Shown here one piece after another: positions 32,108 through 42,501 of a stretch of DNA of 64,000 nucleotides. The translations under genes and the position numbers were made by a program. Source of the stretch: Leptolyngbya sp. PCC 6406 (GTDB lineage Bacteria; Cyanobacteriota; Cyanobacteriia; Phormidesmidales; Phormidesmidaceae); contig NZ_KI913949.1 in the NCBI RefSeq assembly GCF_000332095.2, positions 689,620-753,619 of the forward strand, given 5' to 3'. Position 1 is the stretch's first letter; every line of letters starts with the position of its first letter. The notes under the pieces are model-generated. The model saw only the letters and a list, made by a program, of their open reading frames with translations. It ran no database searches and had not been told where the DNA came from.

Positions 32108-33376
32108 TCAGAGGCGGCTAGATAGCCCTTGGATAACGCTTTTCGGTGCGAGAAATGCTTCACGGGTAATGCGACCTCGATAGGGACCGTGTTGAGCTGC
32201 CATACCCAGAGCAATGGCCCCGGACTGGGCTGGGTTACGGATAAAGCGAGGCGACTCATTGATATAGACAGTGGCACTGCGTAAGCCCTGGGCAAACTGG
32301 TAGCTGTCTTCATAGGATTCGGTGGCGATACTGTCGGCATGACCGCTGCTATAGCGGTTAATCCAGGCGATCGCAGTGCTCATATCCGGTACCCGGCACA
32401 GCCATACCGTGCGCTGTAGGGAGGTGTGTTTCCAGCTCTCATCTCCCATGGTGGTCGGTGTCGTACCCGGTTCCAAGACCTTGACTGTCAATGTTGTCTG
32501 CAATAGATGCTGGAGTTCCGCGATCGCAACCTGTGGCACTTGGTCATCGATCAATACCTTTTCCACACAGTTCACTGGGTCAGGACTGCCGCGATGGCTC
32601 TCGATCACCATCGTCGCTACAGTTTTAACCTGCCCTGAAACGGACCAGTAGAGATAACAGTTGCCTAGGGCAGGAGCCAGCACTGGGGCCTGGGCCTCTC
32701 GACACACCTGCTGTACCAAGCTAGGGCGACCATAGGGAATGAGTAAATCCAAATCTGGGCTTTGCATCAGCCAGCGGCGGGCTGATTCCCCCTCACGGGC
32801 GGAAATCGCCTGGATCAGCCCAGGGTGCAGAGAACTCTCCGCCAAGACAGTGTGAAATACAGTTGCGATCGTTAGATTAGTCTGGCTGGCCTCATTTCCC
32901 CCCTTAAGCAAGAGACTATTGCCCGTGTGCAGACAAAGCCCCGCCGCGATCACTGCCAGTTCCGGTAACGCCTCATAGACAAGGGCAATCACCCCTAGGG
33001 GAACCCACTGCCGTTGGGCGACCCGATCTAAACCATAGGGCGTTCCAGCCATGCCCCACCCCCCCAGGAGAGGGGCAGGGATATCCAGCGCTGCTAGCCG
33101 CCGAAGAGTAGCGGTAGCCGTGTGGAGGCGATCTGGTGTCAGTCTCAGCCAGTCCAGAACCAACTCCGGTACCGCCATTTCTAAACTGGCTTCTAGGTCA
33201 AGCGTATTCGCTTCCAAGATGTCATCTTGGGCTTCATCTAGGGCAGTTGCTAGGCGGGAGAGGGTTGCCTGACGGGCCATAAAGGGAGCACCCTGGGCTG
33301 CCCATCGTCCCTGTCGAACCACCTCTGCCAAATCGGCCAAGGACTGTACAGAAATCATGACATCGTCGGGCATCAA
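32108..33376 (-). CDS. proA: Glutamate-5-semialdehyde dehydrogenase
   Basis: VPLGVIALVYEALPELAVIAAGLCLHTGNSLLLKGGNEA; IPYGRPSLVQQV; TVYINESPRF. Confidence 0.95.
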   Translation of the reverse strand: MMPDDVMISVQSLADLAEVVRQGRWAAQGAPFMARQATLSRLATALDEAQDDILEANTLDLEASLEMAVPELVLDWLRLTPDRLHTATATLRRLAALDIPAPLLGGWGMAGTPYGLDRVAQRQWVPLGVIALVYEALPELAVIAAGLCLHTGNSLLLKGGNEASQTNLTIATVFHTVLAESSLHPGLIQAISAREGESARRWLMQSPDLDLLIPYGRPSLVQQVCREAQAPVLAPALGNCYLYWSVSGQVKTVATMVIESHRGSPDPVNCVEKVLIDDQVPQVAIAELQHLLQTTLTVKVLEPGTTPTTMGDESWKHTSLQRTVWLCRVPDMSTAIAWINRYSSGHADSIATESYEDSYQFAQGLRSATVYINESPRFIRNPAQSGAIALGMAAQHGPYRGRITREAFLAPKSVIQGLSSRL

Positions 33377-33447
33377 ACCTATTACCTAAGAAACCAAAGG
33401 CGCTCAGACATCGAAGGCGGTGGGGGCAGCCATAGTGGCAGAATGTC

Positions 33448-33855
33448 TCAGCGGCGATAGGCCAGCCAAAAGACCCCCACAAAAAGCAATAGCACCGCTG
33501 CCACCATCAATAACCGTAGAGCCATCGCCATGGTGGTCGGTGGCTCTAGGACTGCTAGCAGAAGCACAAACAGCCCCACACAGACCAGCACTAACACCAT
33601 AGGTAGCATTTGACGGCTCAAGCGGGAGCGGTCTAAACGCCACTGTTGCCCCGTCCAATACCACACCCGCTTGTAGGGGTAATGGGTAGAGAGCTGCTCT
33701 AAGAGATGGCCCGATTCCTTAACCACAAAAATTTGTTGGCAGCGATCGCAACCAAACGCCTCCGTTAGCGTAATGGGAACCAGGCGACCTCGCCGCCGAC
33801 AGGGGCAAGGATACTCTGCTTGCAAGTCAATCTTATGATTTCGTCGAGAACGCAC
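33448..33855 (-). CDS. Conserved hypothetical membrane protein (start uncertain; the ORF-track N-terminus runs through a tRNA)
   Basis: YPCPCRRRGRLVPITLTEAFGCDRCQQIFVV plus two C-terminal TM segments; GTG at 33855 is a candidate start. Confidence 0.65.
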   Translation of the reverse strand: MRSRRNHKIDLQAEYPCPCRRRGRLVPITLTEAFGCDRCQQIFVVKESGHLLEQLSTHYPYKRVWYWTGQQWRLDRSRLSRQMLPMVLVLVCVGLFVLLLAVLEPPTTMAMALRLLMVAAVLLLFVGVFWLAYRR

Positions 33856-33923
33856 AGAATGCCCAGCCAAGCCAAGGACAGTTTGAAGCAATCCTAACGC
33901 TGTTCCAGCCGTTTTTCTAAAAA

Positions 33924-33995
33924 AGCGGGTAACGCGATTCGAACGCGCGACATTCACCTTGGCAAGGTGACGCTCTACCACTGAGCTATACCCGC
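33924..33995 (-). tRNA. tRNA-Gly (GCC)
   Basis: gcgggtatagctcagtggtagagcgtcaccttGCCaaggtgaatgtcgcgcgttcgaatcgcgttacccgct. Confidence 0.96.
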
Positions 33996-34065
33996 TTGTG
34001 TCATTTTTGACTGTCACCAGTCTCACAAAAAATGGTGACTTTGTCAACGACTTTCACGGCTAGAG

Positions 34066-34641
34066 TTAGGCCGAAGGCTTTGCTACCACGGGAAAAGTGG
34101 ACGCCGGTAGGGCGGTATCCCCAGAGCCAGCCGAGAAGCTTTTGGAGGATCCAGGTGAAGATAATTCGTGGATTTGCCCCATCAAACTTGCCATCTCCAG
34201 AGCACTCATGGCATAGTTCCAGCCTAGATTGCTCTTGATGCCAGCCCGCTCTAACGCCTGCTGCATCGAGTCCGTCGTCAGCACCCCAAAGATAACCGGA
34301 ACCCCCGTTTGAAAACTGGCGGCGGCCACCCCTTTAGACACCTCCCCCGCCACATAGTCAAAGTGGGGAGTCTGTCCTCGAATGACGGCTCCCAAGCAAA
34401 TAATGGCGTGATAACGCCCACTGAGGGCCAATTGTCGAGCCACCATGGCAATCTCAAAACTACCAGGCACCCAGGCATAGTCCACCTGATCTCCATGGGG
34501 ATCAACATTGATGCCGTGGCGCTTGAGACAGTCTTGGCAACCTGCCAACAGCTTTTCTACCACCAGATCGTTAAAACGACCAATAACCAGGGCAATCCTC
34601 AAGGGTTTGCCCTGGACAAAGGTTCCTTCAAAAACAGTCAT
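34066..34641 (-). CDS. ribH: 6,7-dimethyl-8-ribityllumazine synthase
   Basis: [91 protein letters not shown]. Confidence 0.97.
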   Translation of the reverse strand: MTVFEGTFVQGKPLRIALVIGRFNDLVVEKLLAGCQDCLKRHGINVDPHGDQVDYAWVPGSFEIAMVARQLALSGRYHAIICLGAVIRGQTPHFDYVAGEVSKGVAAASFQTGVPVIFGVLTTDSMQQALERAGIKSNLGWNYAMSALEMASLMGQIHELSSPGSSKSFSAGSGDTALPASTFPVVAKPSA

Positions 34642-34847
34642 AAATTCAGTTCAGCGATTTCAGCCTAAGAGTGTTCCAGCTCAGGAATTGTCCAGCATGT
34701 TCATCAACAGATCTAGGGATAAAACCCCTAGAGCAGCAAACCTAATCGACCCCTGGGATGATTTTGCAGATGGAATACTGTAAAAGAATTCCAGATCAAT
34801 CCCCGTTCTGGATATGGTCGTAGCCCAAAATGTGAAAATGGACTGGA

Positions 34848-35039
34848 TTAGGCCACCAGATAGTTCAAGCCGCCAACCACGACGACGAGAGCACCCCAAA
34901 CAACGGAGCCCAGTAAAATCAATCGCTTAGATTGATCCCAATTTTGGGGGGAGGCATAGGCTACAGGTACCCCCACCACCATCAAGAAGGACAAAAGCAC
35001 CAGCGCAAACAACGATAACTGGAATAGAATCAACAGCAT
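34848..35039 (-). CDS. psbZ: Photosystem II protein PsbZ (Ycf9)
   Basis: [63 protein letters not shown]. Confidence 0.96.
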   Translation of the reverse strand: MLLILFQLSLFALVLLSFLMVVGVPVAYASPQNWDQSKRLILLGSVVWGALVVVVGGLNYLVA

Positions 35040-35163
35040 TTATTTTATTCTCCCAACACAGCGGCCTCCGGCTTGGCGGCTACAGGGCCACTTTAGCCGA
35101 CGAGTCTCTCTAGTAAGCTATCAGAAAGCGGAACCCTTGCGAAAGGCTTCTAACCAGGTCTTT

Positions 35164-36591
35164 TTAGGTTCTAGGATGCCAGGTGCCGTGGAAACTCGGA
35201 GGAATAACGCTGGGAAGCGCCAATCGGCATAGGGGTGGGGCTTCTAGTTGTTCGCTGTCGTAGATCCAGACTTCACTGCGGTGTTCGGTCCCATCGTAAA
35301 CAACGGTCAACACCCAACCCCCCCCATCATCAGCGGCAACGTATAGGGGTTCCGCAGGATATCGTCCAGGGCCAGCATCAGCAATCGTAAGGGTTTCGGA
35401 GTGGGGATCAAAACGAGCGATCGCGCCGAACAGTTCACCTTGGGGGCTCGCAGGTTCAGGCCGATGGATAGCAAGGTAGGTGGGGGTCTGCGCGATATCA
35501 ACTCCCCCACCCTGGGAGGGGAACTCGCAGGACTGGTTAACTAGGCAGCTCTGTTCCTGAACAGTTCCCGCTTGGGGGTTGATCCGGAGTCGCCACAGAT
35601 GACCTGCCGCCGAGGTTTGGATGTGCCCCTGGGCAACTTCTTTCAAGTATTGGTTGGTGGCAAAGTCGGGGTATCGCACGACCTCCAGCACAATATCCCC
35701 AAATTCATCTACGTAGCCTTTGCCAAAGTGCCACTGAAACCAGGGTTCTGTCTCACCCCAACTCACGACTTCTAGGGTGTCTGCCTCGATCACAATCAGT
35801 TGGGTACCCTGCCGGGGTTGCCACATCAGGGCATCGCTAAAGCTCTTCAAGCCCAAAACCGCAGGCAAGGCATTCAATCGTACTGGGGGCACACAAAAGA
35901 CCAGATAGCGATCGGCTAGTACAAAGTCATGGATGAGGGGAATGCCGTTCAGGGGCAAAGCCTGTTTCTGGAGAATATTCCCATTAACTCCGCTGCGGTA
36001 GAGATTCAGGGTGGCATTAGCCCCTGCCACCAGTCCAAAGTTGAAGATATCCCCTGTGGTCGGATGGCGCTTGGGATGGGCCGAGTAAGGTTCGTTGGCG
36101 GCGAGTTGCCCCAGGGCATCAATACCCTCTGTAGCCAAGGTATCTAAGTCGAGGCGATGGGGCCAGCCTCCTTCCCATAGGGCCAAGACTCGGTCCGGCA
36201 GGGCTAGGACGGCGGTGTTAGCCGCATTTTTGAGCTGGGTATTGAGGCGTTGCCAGAGGGGGCCAGGGGCCAGGCTACCGTAGCCGTTGTATAGGAACTG
36301 ATCGGCGGCTTCTTCGGCCACATAGCCAGCGGAGCGCACATAGCGATAGGTGGCGGTGGCTTCTCCCCCGGCAAAATGGACTGCTAGTACGGCTCCATCG
36401 CCATCAAACCAGTGGGCCACGCGCCTGCCTTGGCGTTCTAGACGTCCCGGTCCATTGCGATAAAGGCTGCCCCGGAGCCCCTGGGGTAGCTGTCCTGATT
36501 GGACTGACAGTGGGGTGAGGGAGAACTCTTGGGCGGGAACTGCGATCGCGCCTCCCCAAGACTGTTGAACGGGCTCAGTTGCTATGGCCAA
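35164..36591 (-). CDS. Carotenoid oxygenase (RPE65 family); start uncertain (open frame extends to 36720)
   Basis: GQLPQGLRGSLYRNGPGRLERQGRRVAHWFDGDGAVLAVHF; HPKRHPTTGDIFNFG; IPPSFHGTW. Confidence 0.88.
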   Translation of the reverse strand: MAIATEPVQQSWGGAIAVPAQEFSLTPLSVQSGQLPQGLRGSLYRNGPGRLERQGRRVAHWFDGDGAVLAVHFAGGEATATYRYVRSAGYVAEEAADQFLYNGYGSLAPGPLWQRLNTQLKNAANTAVLALPDRVLALWEGGWPHRLDLDTLATEGIDALGQLAANEPYSAHPKRHPTTGDIFNFGLVAGANATLNLYRSGVNGNILQKQALPLNGIPLIHDFVLADRYLVFCVPPVRLNALPAVLGLKSFSDALMWQPRQGTQLIVIEADTLEVVSWGETEPWFQWHFGKGYVDEFGDIVLEVVRYPDFATNQYLKEVAQGHIQTSAAGHLWRLRINPQAGTVQEQSCLVNQSCEFPSQGGGVDIAQTPTYLAIHRPEPASPQGELFGAIARFDPHSETLTIADAGPGRYPAEPLYVAADDGGGWVLTVVYDGTEHRSEVWIYDSEQLEAPPLCRLALPSVIPPSFHGTWHPRT

Positions 36592-37505
36592 TCCCCACCT
36601 GCTGATCACGCTTACTATATGTCCATTGTGACCGAATTTGTCGGGATCGGTTTTGTCGGGATTCGTGCCGTGGTCAAAACTGTGGGGCAGTTCCACTACC
36701 CACCAACCCGGTATTGCCAAGTTGGCTCACACCCTACCTTTGAGGGCAAGCTTTCAGGGTAGACTATCTCTGATCCATACTGGCTCTGATCCATACTGGG
36801 TCTTGGACATTCCCACCGCGATGGTCCTTGGCGTAGCCTCCCTAAGGACTTGCCTCGGACCCGAAGTGCTATCGAACCACTCTTATTGAAGCGGAGTTTA
36901 ATCTTTGGGGCTGGCTATCTCTCCTCTGGGTGAAAGCAGCATCGGTTCTCCGTTGGCATTGGTGCTAGTGCATTGGCCCTACCTCGAACGGGAAGCCTAC
37001 TTGCCCAGGGCCGAGATTATTCCTCACTAAATTGATCCCCTGCTAGAAACCCTCTGACTCTCGTCAGATCAGCCCATGTTTCTCCGTAAGATTTCTGCTA
37101 GTGGCCCACAGCCGGGGCAGGACTTTTACGGAGGGTTCAGGGAGCAGCAGGGTATGACGCGATCGCAATAAAACCGTAGGGATACTGTAATCAGCAGCGG
37201 CGCATCCGTGGATCCTGTAGGAGTAAGGCTTTGATCTTTGACTGATCTTTTTAATTTTCGAGCCCGTCTTCACAGATCCTTTATAGAGATGTCACTATGA
37301 TGCGTAGGTGTAGAGCTCCCGAATGAATGCTCCAGCCGAATGGTTAATGTGTTTGACACAAAATTTATGGGAGCGATTCGGGATTGGGTGTGCATCGCAT
37401 TGTGTTCTTCTGGGGTGACCCCTCACTAACCATCGGCTGCCTGAGTTGCACAGTCGATTCCGAAATCAGTTTTGTCCTTAGCGTTTTTTGTGGGTACTTT
37501 CTGCT

Positions 37506-38186
37506 ATGACTATCAAAAATCTCGCCATTTTCACTGGGCTAGCCACTGGAGCCGCCGTCGCCTTCTCCGCTCTACCCGCTCAAGCTGTTACCTTTAGTAT
37601 CCTGGATTATCAGTGCCCCACCGCTACTTGTGTTGACCTAGCTGCTGCTGGCTACAATACTTCTGGCGGAGCGCTGATCGACCCGGCTGGGGATCTTAAG
37701 AACTCTTACTTGACTCCCGGTTCCGATATCGGCGGGCCAGATACTGTGGATGATTCTGACAAGGTTACCTCTTATAACATTACCAGTCGGAAAAATGTTC
37801 CTGTAGGGGCTACCTCCGCAATCGAAGTTTTTGACCTCAAGGGTGCGTTTGACTTCTTCTGGGGATCTGTTGACACCTACAATGTTGTCGAGTTCTTCAA
37901 GGGTGGTGTTTCTACAGGTTTCGTCTTCACTGGCTCAGATATTGCGACAGCGGCTGGTGTTGGACCCGCAAACAGCTCGGGCAACTACCACTTTGATGCC
38001 TATGTCCTGTTTGAGGGAGATTTCGACAAAGCTGTTTTGTCTGTACATGACACTCTAGGAACAGGTATTGCCTTTGAAGTTGCGGCCAAGACAGCCGTAC
38101 CTGAGCCGGCTTCCATCCTGGGTCTTGTGGCCATGGGTCTCTTAGGTGGCGGCTCTCTGCTCAAGCGTCAAACCCAAGAAGCCTAG
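37506..38186 (+). CDS. PEP-CTERM sorting domain protein
   Basis: Signal peptide MTIKNLAIFTGLATGAAVAFSALPAQA; C-terminal VPEPASILGLVAMGLLGGGSLLKRQ. Confidence 0.93.
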   Translation: MTIKNLAIFTGLATGAAVAFSALPAQAVTFSILDYQCPTATCVDLAAAGYNTSGGALIDPAGDLKNSYLTPGSDIGGPDTVDDSDKVTSYNITSRKNVPVGATSAIEVFDLKGAFDFFWGSVDTYNVVEFFKGGVSTGFVFTGSDIATAAGVGPANSSGNYHFDAYVLFEGDFDKAVLSVHDTLGTGIAFEVAAKTAVPEPASILGLVAMGLLGGGSLLKRQTQEA

Positions 38187-38212
38187 ACTCTTCCGCTAGA
38201 GGTTTAGCTCTT

Positions 38213-38251
38213 CAAGGTCGCCAGTAGGTTACTGGCGACCTTGTCTTTTTT
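38213..38251 (+). terminator. Rho-independent-type terminator after the PEP-CTERM gene
   Basis: CAAGGTCGCCAGTA ggt TACTGGCGACCTTG followed by tctttttt. Confidence 0.9.
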
Positions 38252-38540
38252 GGACTGTTTAATCTTGAATTTATCTAAAGCGCTGGACAGTACAGGTTAT
38301 TAATGGTTTAGATAGGGTCAGGGGAAGCACGATCTCCATTCCGATCTTGAAAATAGCCTTGGCTGAGGGAGTCGTGCTCCATAGGGAAGGTTGGTTACGG
38401 TGCGATTGCCACAGATAGCGCCAAACTAGTAAACCACTGCGGCGTAAAGGTTTACTCCCCCCTTGCCATCAGGCCGATAAGTTCCAGTTTTTTTAAGCCC
38501 CATGAGGGTTGCCGTTGGGCGATACTAGCGTTTACCCAAG

Positions 38541-38778
38541 AATTCCTGATTCATGGCCCCTTGGTAAAGCCGCCTCTAACAGATGACGGACGATATATCC
38601 CCCACGCCACTCGCTCCACCGAAGGCAGTCAGGCTTATGCCGCTTTACTAACCGCGATTGAAACCTGTCGCCGCCGGAACCTCTATCCCCTTGGCTTTAC
38701 TTAGTCGAGGTCATTGCTCTCAGACGCAAAGGTCTATCGGCTGATCCGGTTCCTATGCTGCTAACTCAGGCCGTTTAA
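38541..38778 (+). pseudogene. Possible transposase C-terminal remnant (frameshifted)
   Basis: Translation HATRSTEGSQAYAALLTAIETCRRRNLYPLGFT* then YLVEVIALRRKGLSADPVPML in a shifted frame; resembles IS66-like transposase C-termini. Confidence 0.35.
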
Positions 38779-38957
38779 ACAAGGTTTTTTGACCGGGGGG
38801 GAGTGAACCTTTACTATCCGTCAGCATACTAAATTGTGACAAGTTGAATGAAGCTGAGCCTTATCAGTCGGGTGTATTTGTCATGATGAAGCTGCCCCAA
38901 CTTACCCTGCTTAGGACGAAAAACTTTTAGTGCTAATCCTATCAACACCGAGGGATC

Positions 38958-40073
38958 ATGGCAGATGACGTGGATTTCACCGTGGCGATTTGCACCTATA
39001 ACGGTGCCGAGCGATTGCCATTGGTATTGGAGCGACTACGATGGTCAGCGACCGGCCCAAAGGGGCCATCGCAGATCTTGACCCAGCCCTGTCCCTGGGA
39101 AATCATTGTTGTTGACAACAACAGTACCGATCAGACCGCCGACATCGTTGCAGGCTATCAACGAGAATGGCCGACCCAGATCCCCCTACGGTACGAATTT
39201 GAAGCCCGTCAAGGGCTAGGCTTTGCCCGTCAGCGGGCGATAGAAACCGCCCAGGGGCAGTGGGTGGGCTTCCTCGACGACGACAATCCCCCTGCCCAGA
39301 ACTGGGTTGATGCTGCCTATCACTTTGGCCAAACCCATCCAGAAGCAGGGGTGTACGGTAGTCGGATTCAGGGCTGCTATGAAGTTCCACCACCAGAGGG
39401 CTTTGAGCGCATTAGTCGTTTCCTGGCCATTGGTGGCAGTTCCCAACTGCGCTGCTACAGTAGCCCAGACTATGAGGGCTTTCATAAACAGGTGTATCCC
39501 CCTGGGGCCGGGGCTGTTGTGCGGCGGGCTGCTTGGTTGGCCCTAGTGCCTAAGACCCTGGCACTCCAGGGCCGGGTCACGGGGCTAGGGTTACCGGGCG
39601 AAGATGTCGAAGCCTTTTCCTACCTGCGGGCCGGGGGTTGGGAAATTTGGCACAACCCCGCCATGGTGATCGAACACCATATTCCGCGCCAGCGTTTAGA
39701 ACGGGCCTATCTGCATAAGTTGCTCTGGCGCACGGGCCTCAGCCGCCACCATACCCGCCGTCTGGCCCATCCTCCCTGGCGATATGCCGCCATGCTGCCG
39801 CTGTTTTGGCTGAATGATAGCCGCAAGCTCATTGGCCACTGCTGTCGCCATGCCCCCTGGCAGCACGACCTGATTGCGGATGGAGAACGGTTACTGCTTC
39901 TAGGTAGCTTGGTTAGCCCCCTATATTTCCTGTGCCATTTTCTATGCCTGGGTTTGCAAAGCACCTTTCAGACCCAAGGACAGAAAAAAATGACATCCCA
40001 GATGCCATCGTCTCAATATTTCCCGCTCCGTAAGCCTGGTATCTCCGGCAAAGAACACTACCCCCACCCATGA
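38958..40073 (+). CDS. Glycosyltransferase family 2, HpsE-like (hormogonium polysaccharide)
   Basis: FTVAICTYNGAERLPLVLERL...WEIIVVDNNSTDQT...GLGFARQRAIETAQGQWVGFLDDDNPP. Confidence 0.88.
   Translation: MADDVDFTVAICTYNGAERLPLVLERLRWSATGPKGPSQILTQPCPWEIIVVDNNSTDQTADIVAGYQREWPTQIPLRYEFEARQGLGFARQRAIETAQGQWVGFLDDDNPPAQNWVDAAYHFGQTHPEAGVYGSRIQGCYEVPPPEGFERISRFLAIGGSSQLRCYSSPDYEGFHKQVYPPGAGAVVRRAAWLALVPKTLALQGRVTGLGLPGEDVEAFSYLRAGGWEIWHNPAMVIEHHIPRQRLERAYLHKLLWRTGLSRHHTRRLAHPPWRYAAMLPLFWLNDSRKLIGHCCRHAPWQHDLIADGERLLLLGSLVSPLYFLCHFLCLGLQSTFQTQGQKKMTSQMPSSQYFPLRKPGISGKEHYPHP
39038..39072 (+). repeat. 35-bp palindromic repeat, copy b (inside the HpsE-like CDS)
   Basis: ACGATGGTCAGCGACCGGCCCAAAGGGGCCATCGC. 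Confidence 0.8.
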
Positions 40074-40169
40074 ACACCCCCTCTGATATGCAGGCACATC
40101 TCCAGGAAGCCTTGGAAAAAATGGCGGACTGAATCCGCTGCCCTATCAATATCAAGTTTGCGCTAAACC

Positions 40170-41369
40170 ATGTCTAACACTGATGACTCTGCTTGGGCTA
40201 CTCCTAACTTGGCCAACCTCAAGATTGCCATGTATTTAAGGCTTCTGGTTGGTGGTGGCGCAGAACGGGTAATGCTTAATCTTGCCAAGGGACTTCTCCA
40301 AAAAGGAATTCAGGTTGATTTGGTTTTGAATACCAAGGCAGGAGCTTATTTAGATGAAGTCCCTGAAAGTATTCGGATTATTGACCTAAAAGCGCCTCGT
40401 CTGCTCCAGGGTCTGCCCAAATTGGCCAATTATCTTCGCCAAGAGCAACCCTTGATCCTGCTTTCAGCTCTGCATTACACCAATGAAGTTGCAATTTGGG
40501 CCACCCGTTTATCGGGGGCTAAAACCAAGGTAATTGTGGCAGAACATAATACTCTCTCTGCCCATGCCAAGCATTGTAAAGCCGAGCGCTTTTCCCCCTT
40601 GCTCGCTCGCTGGTTCTATCCTTGGGCTGATGGTGTGATCTGTGTCTCCCAATCTGCTGCCATGGATTTAGCCCAGGTGACCCACATGACACCTGAGCAG
40701 ATTAAGGTCATTTACAATCCGGTCATCACCCCAGAGATGCTTGCTCAGGCCGCAATATCTCCGCAGCATCCTTGGCTAGAACCGGGCGAACCACCTGTGA
40801 TTTTAGGTGTGGGGCGTTTAGGCTTGCAAAAGGATTTTCAAACTCTGATCACGGCATTTAGTCAGGTTGTCAAGAGCAGATCGGCTCGCCTCATGATTTT
40901 GGGGTCCGGATCCGAACGAGGCTCACTCGAACGCCTTGCACAAGATCTTGGCGTTGCTGAGCATGTGCATTTTGCAGGCTTTGTCCAGAATCCCTATGCC
41001 TACATTTCTCGAGCAGCAGTCTTGGTGCTGTCTTCTCGATGGGAAGGGTTGCCAACAGTACTAGTTGAATCCCTAGCTTTAAGAACACCTGTTGTTTCAA
41101 CAGATTGCCCTAGTGGGCCTAGGGAAATTTTGAGTCAGGGTAAATTTGGGGCATTGGTACCTGTGGAAAACCCTGATGCCATTGCCTCTAGTATTCTGGA
41201 GACTTTAGAATCCCCCTCACTGACCACCCCTATCGATGATGCCTTAGCACAGCACTTGCAACAATTCACCCTGGAAACCGTTACAGAGCAATACATTCAG
41301 TATTTTTATGAGGTTTTGGGAGTCTCTCGCACCCAAGCTGGGCAGTCACCAAAACGTCGTAGCGCATAA
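40170..41369 (+). CDS. Glycosyltransferase family 4
   Basis: MYLRLLVGGGAERVMLNLAKGL; GVGRLGLQKDFQTLITAF; SSRWEGLPTVLVESLALRTPVVSTDCPSGPREIL. Confidence 0.94.
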   Translation: MSNTDDSAWATPNLANLKIAMYLRLLVGGGAERVMLNLAKGLLQKGIQVDLVLNTKAGAYLDEVPESIRIIDLKAPRLLQGLPKLANYLRQEQPLILLSALHYTNEVAIWATRLSGAKTKVIVAEHNTLSAHAKHCKAERFSPLLARWFYPWADGVICVSQSAAMDLAQVTHMTPEQIKVIYNPVITPEMLAQAAISPQHPWLEPGEPPVILGVGRLGLQKDFQTLITAFSQVVKSRSARLMILGSGSERGSLERLAQDLGVAEHVHFAGFVQNPYAYISRAAVLVLSSRWEGLPTVLVESLALRTPVVSTDCPSGPREILSQGKFGALVPVENPDAIASSILETLESPSLTTPIDDALAQHLQQFTLETVTEQYIQYFYEVLGVSRTQAGQSPKRRSA

Positions 41370-42259
41370 TCTCGAACCCCAGCTAGGTAGGCATGATGAC
41401 TTCGGCGGCTGGGAGCGCTACCGACAGGGTTTAAGGCATAGATTAGATGTTTTACAAGCCCCTTGGCCAGGGGCCAAGTTAAACGTAGAGCTTGAGGAAA
41501 GCCAATATTACGCTCTATCCAGAGCAGTTGATTACGGGATTCAAAGTATTGCCTATGGGCAGCCCATAATCCCCCAACAAAGCTAGCTGATTCCTTGTGC
41601 CAAATTTTGGCTTGGGGCACAATCAAAAGTCGATAATTTAAGCGTTGAACTGCTTTTCCTAATTCGAGATCTTCCCAGAGGAGAAAATAATCCGTATTAA
41701 GCCTACCAATCTTTTGAATGATCTCGGTTTTAATAAATAGGGAGCAGCCTGGGATGAAATCAGTATCCTGAATTGCTTCCCACGTCTGATGATCATCAAC
41801 CTGATGTAAGCCTAAGCTGAGGTATCGAGCGTCTCGCCAAGACCATTTCCCTCCAGCATTGAGTAAAACTCCAGGGCGGTCGTAGCGGTATATCTTAGCA
41901 CCAAAGGCTCCCCCCTCTGGGTGTTGTTGACTAGCTAGGATGAAAGCCCTAAAGATTTCAGGATCAACGATAGCATCATTGTTTAGCAGGAAAACAAAGT
42001 CGTATGACTGGTTAATAACGTAGTCAATACCAGCATTGCATCCTCCTGAGAAACCTAGATTGGCTGAGTTTCTGATGATAATAGTTTCAGGAAATTGGTT
42101 TTTAATGGGCGTAGTTGGATCTTCGTTAGAGTTGTTGTCAACGACAATAATATGGTAATTTTCGTAATTGCTTTTATAAACAGACTCAAGACAGTTTAGC
42201 GTATCTGACAAGCCATTCCAGTTAAGGATGACAACACCAATGCTCGGTGATTCTTCCAT
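41306..42259 (-). CDS. Glycosyltransferase family 2
   Basis: IGVVILNWNGLSDTLNCLESVYKSNYENYHIIVVDNNSNED; NLGFSGGCNAGIDYV; FVFLLNNDAIVDP. Confidence 0.93.
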   Translation of the reverse strand: MEESPSIGVVILNWNGLSDTLNCLESVYKSNYENYHIIVVDNNSNEDPTTPIKNQFPETIIIRNSANLGFSGGCNAGIDYVINQSYDFVFLLNNDAIVDPEIFRAFILASQQHPEGGAFGAKIYRYDRPGVLLNAGGKWSWRDARYLSLGLHQVDDHQTWEAIQDTDFIPGCSLFIKTEIIQKIGRLNTDYFLLWEDLELGKAVQRLNYRLLIVPQAKIWHKESASFVGGLWAAHRQYFESRNQLLWIERNIGFPQALRLTWPLAKGLVKHLIYALNPVGSAPSRRSHHAYLAGVRDYALRRFGDCPAWVRETPKTS

Positions 42260-42336
42260 GATTCAGATTGCCCTTGGAATTGATAATGAGAGTTCAGCAA
42301 GACTATGCAAGTTGGCAAGACATAGCTCACTTTTGT

Positions 42337-42477
42337 CTATGAGTGATGGTTATTGTCAACAACAATAATTTCCCATGAAATCAATTCGGAGACAGTTTGA
42401 GCTGTCAGGCAATCTAGCACTTCAGGTAGGCGTAATGCGCCGTTGTAGGTGCAAATAGCGACGGTGAGATTCACCAT
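42337..42477 (-). pseudogene. Truncated N-terminal fragment of an HpsE-like GT2
   Basis: MVNLTVAICTYNGALRLPEVLDCLTAQTVSELISWEIIVVDNNHHS*; ends right after the VVDNN motif. Confidence 0.85.
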
Positions 42478-42501
42478 TTCAACCTCTATGGCCCATGGCC
42501 A

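Noticed and set aside
33856-34047. N-terminal extension of the ORF at 33448..34047
   Set aside because: It runs through tRNA-Gly (33924-33995); translation of a tRNA gene is not credible, so the true start is downstream.
36768-36802. Direct repeat ctctgatccatactgg x2
   Set aside because: Short local duplication without further structure; not followed up.
37264-37487. Intergenic region upstream of the PEP-CTERM gene as a riboswitch or ncRNA
   Set aside because: No recognisable conserved motif by eye.
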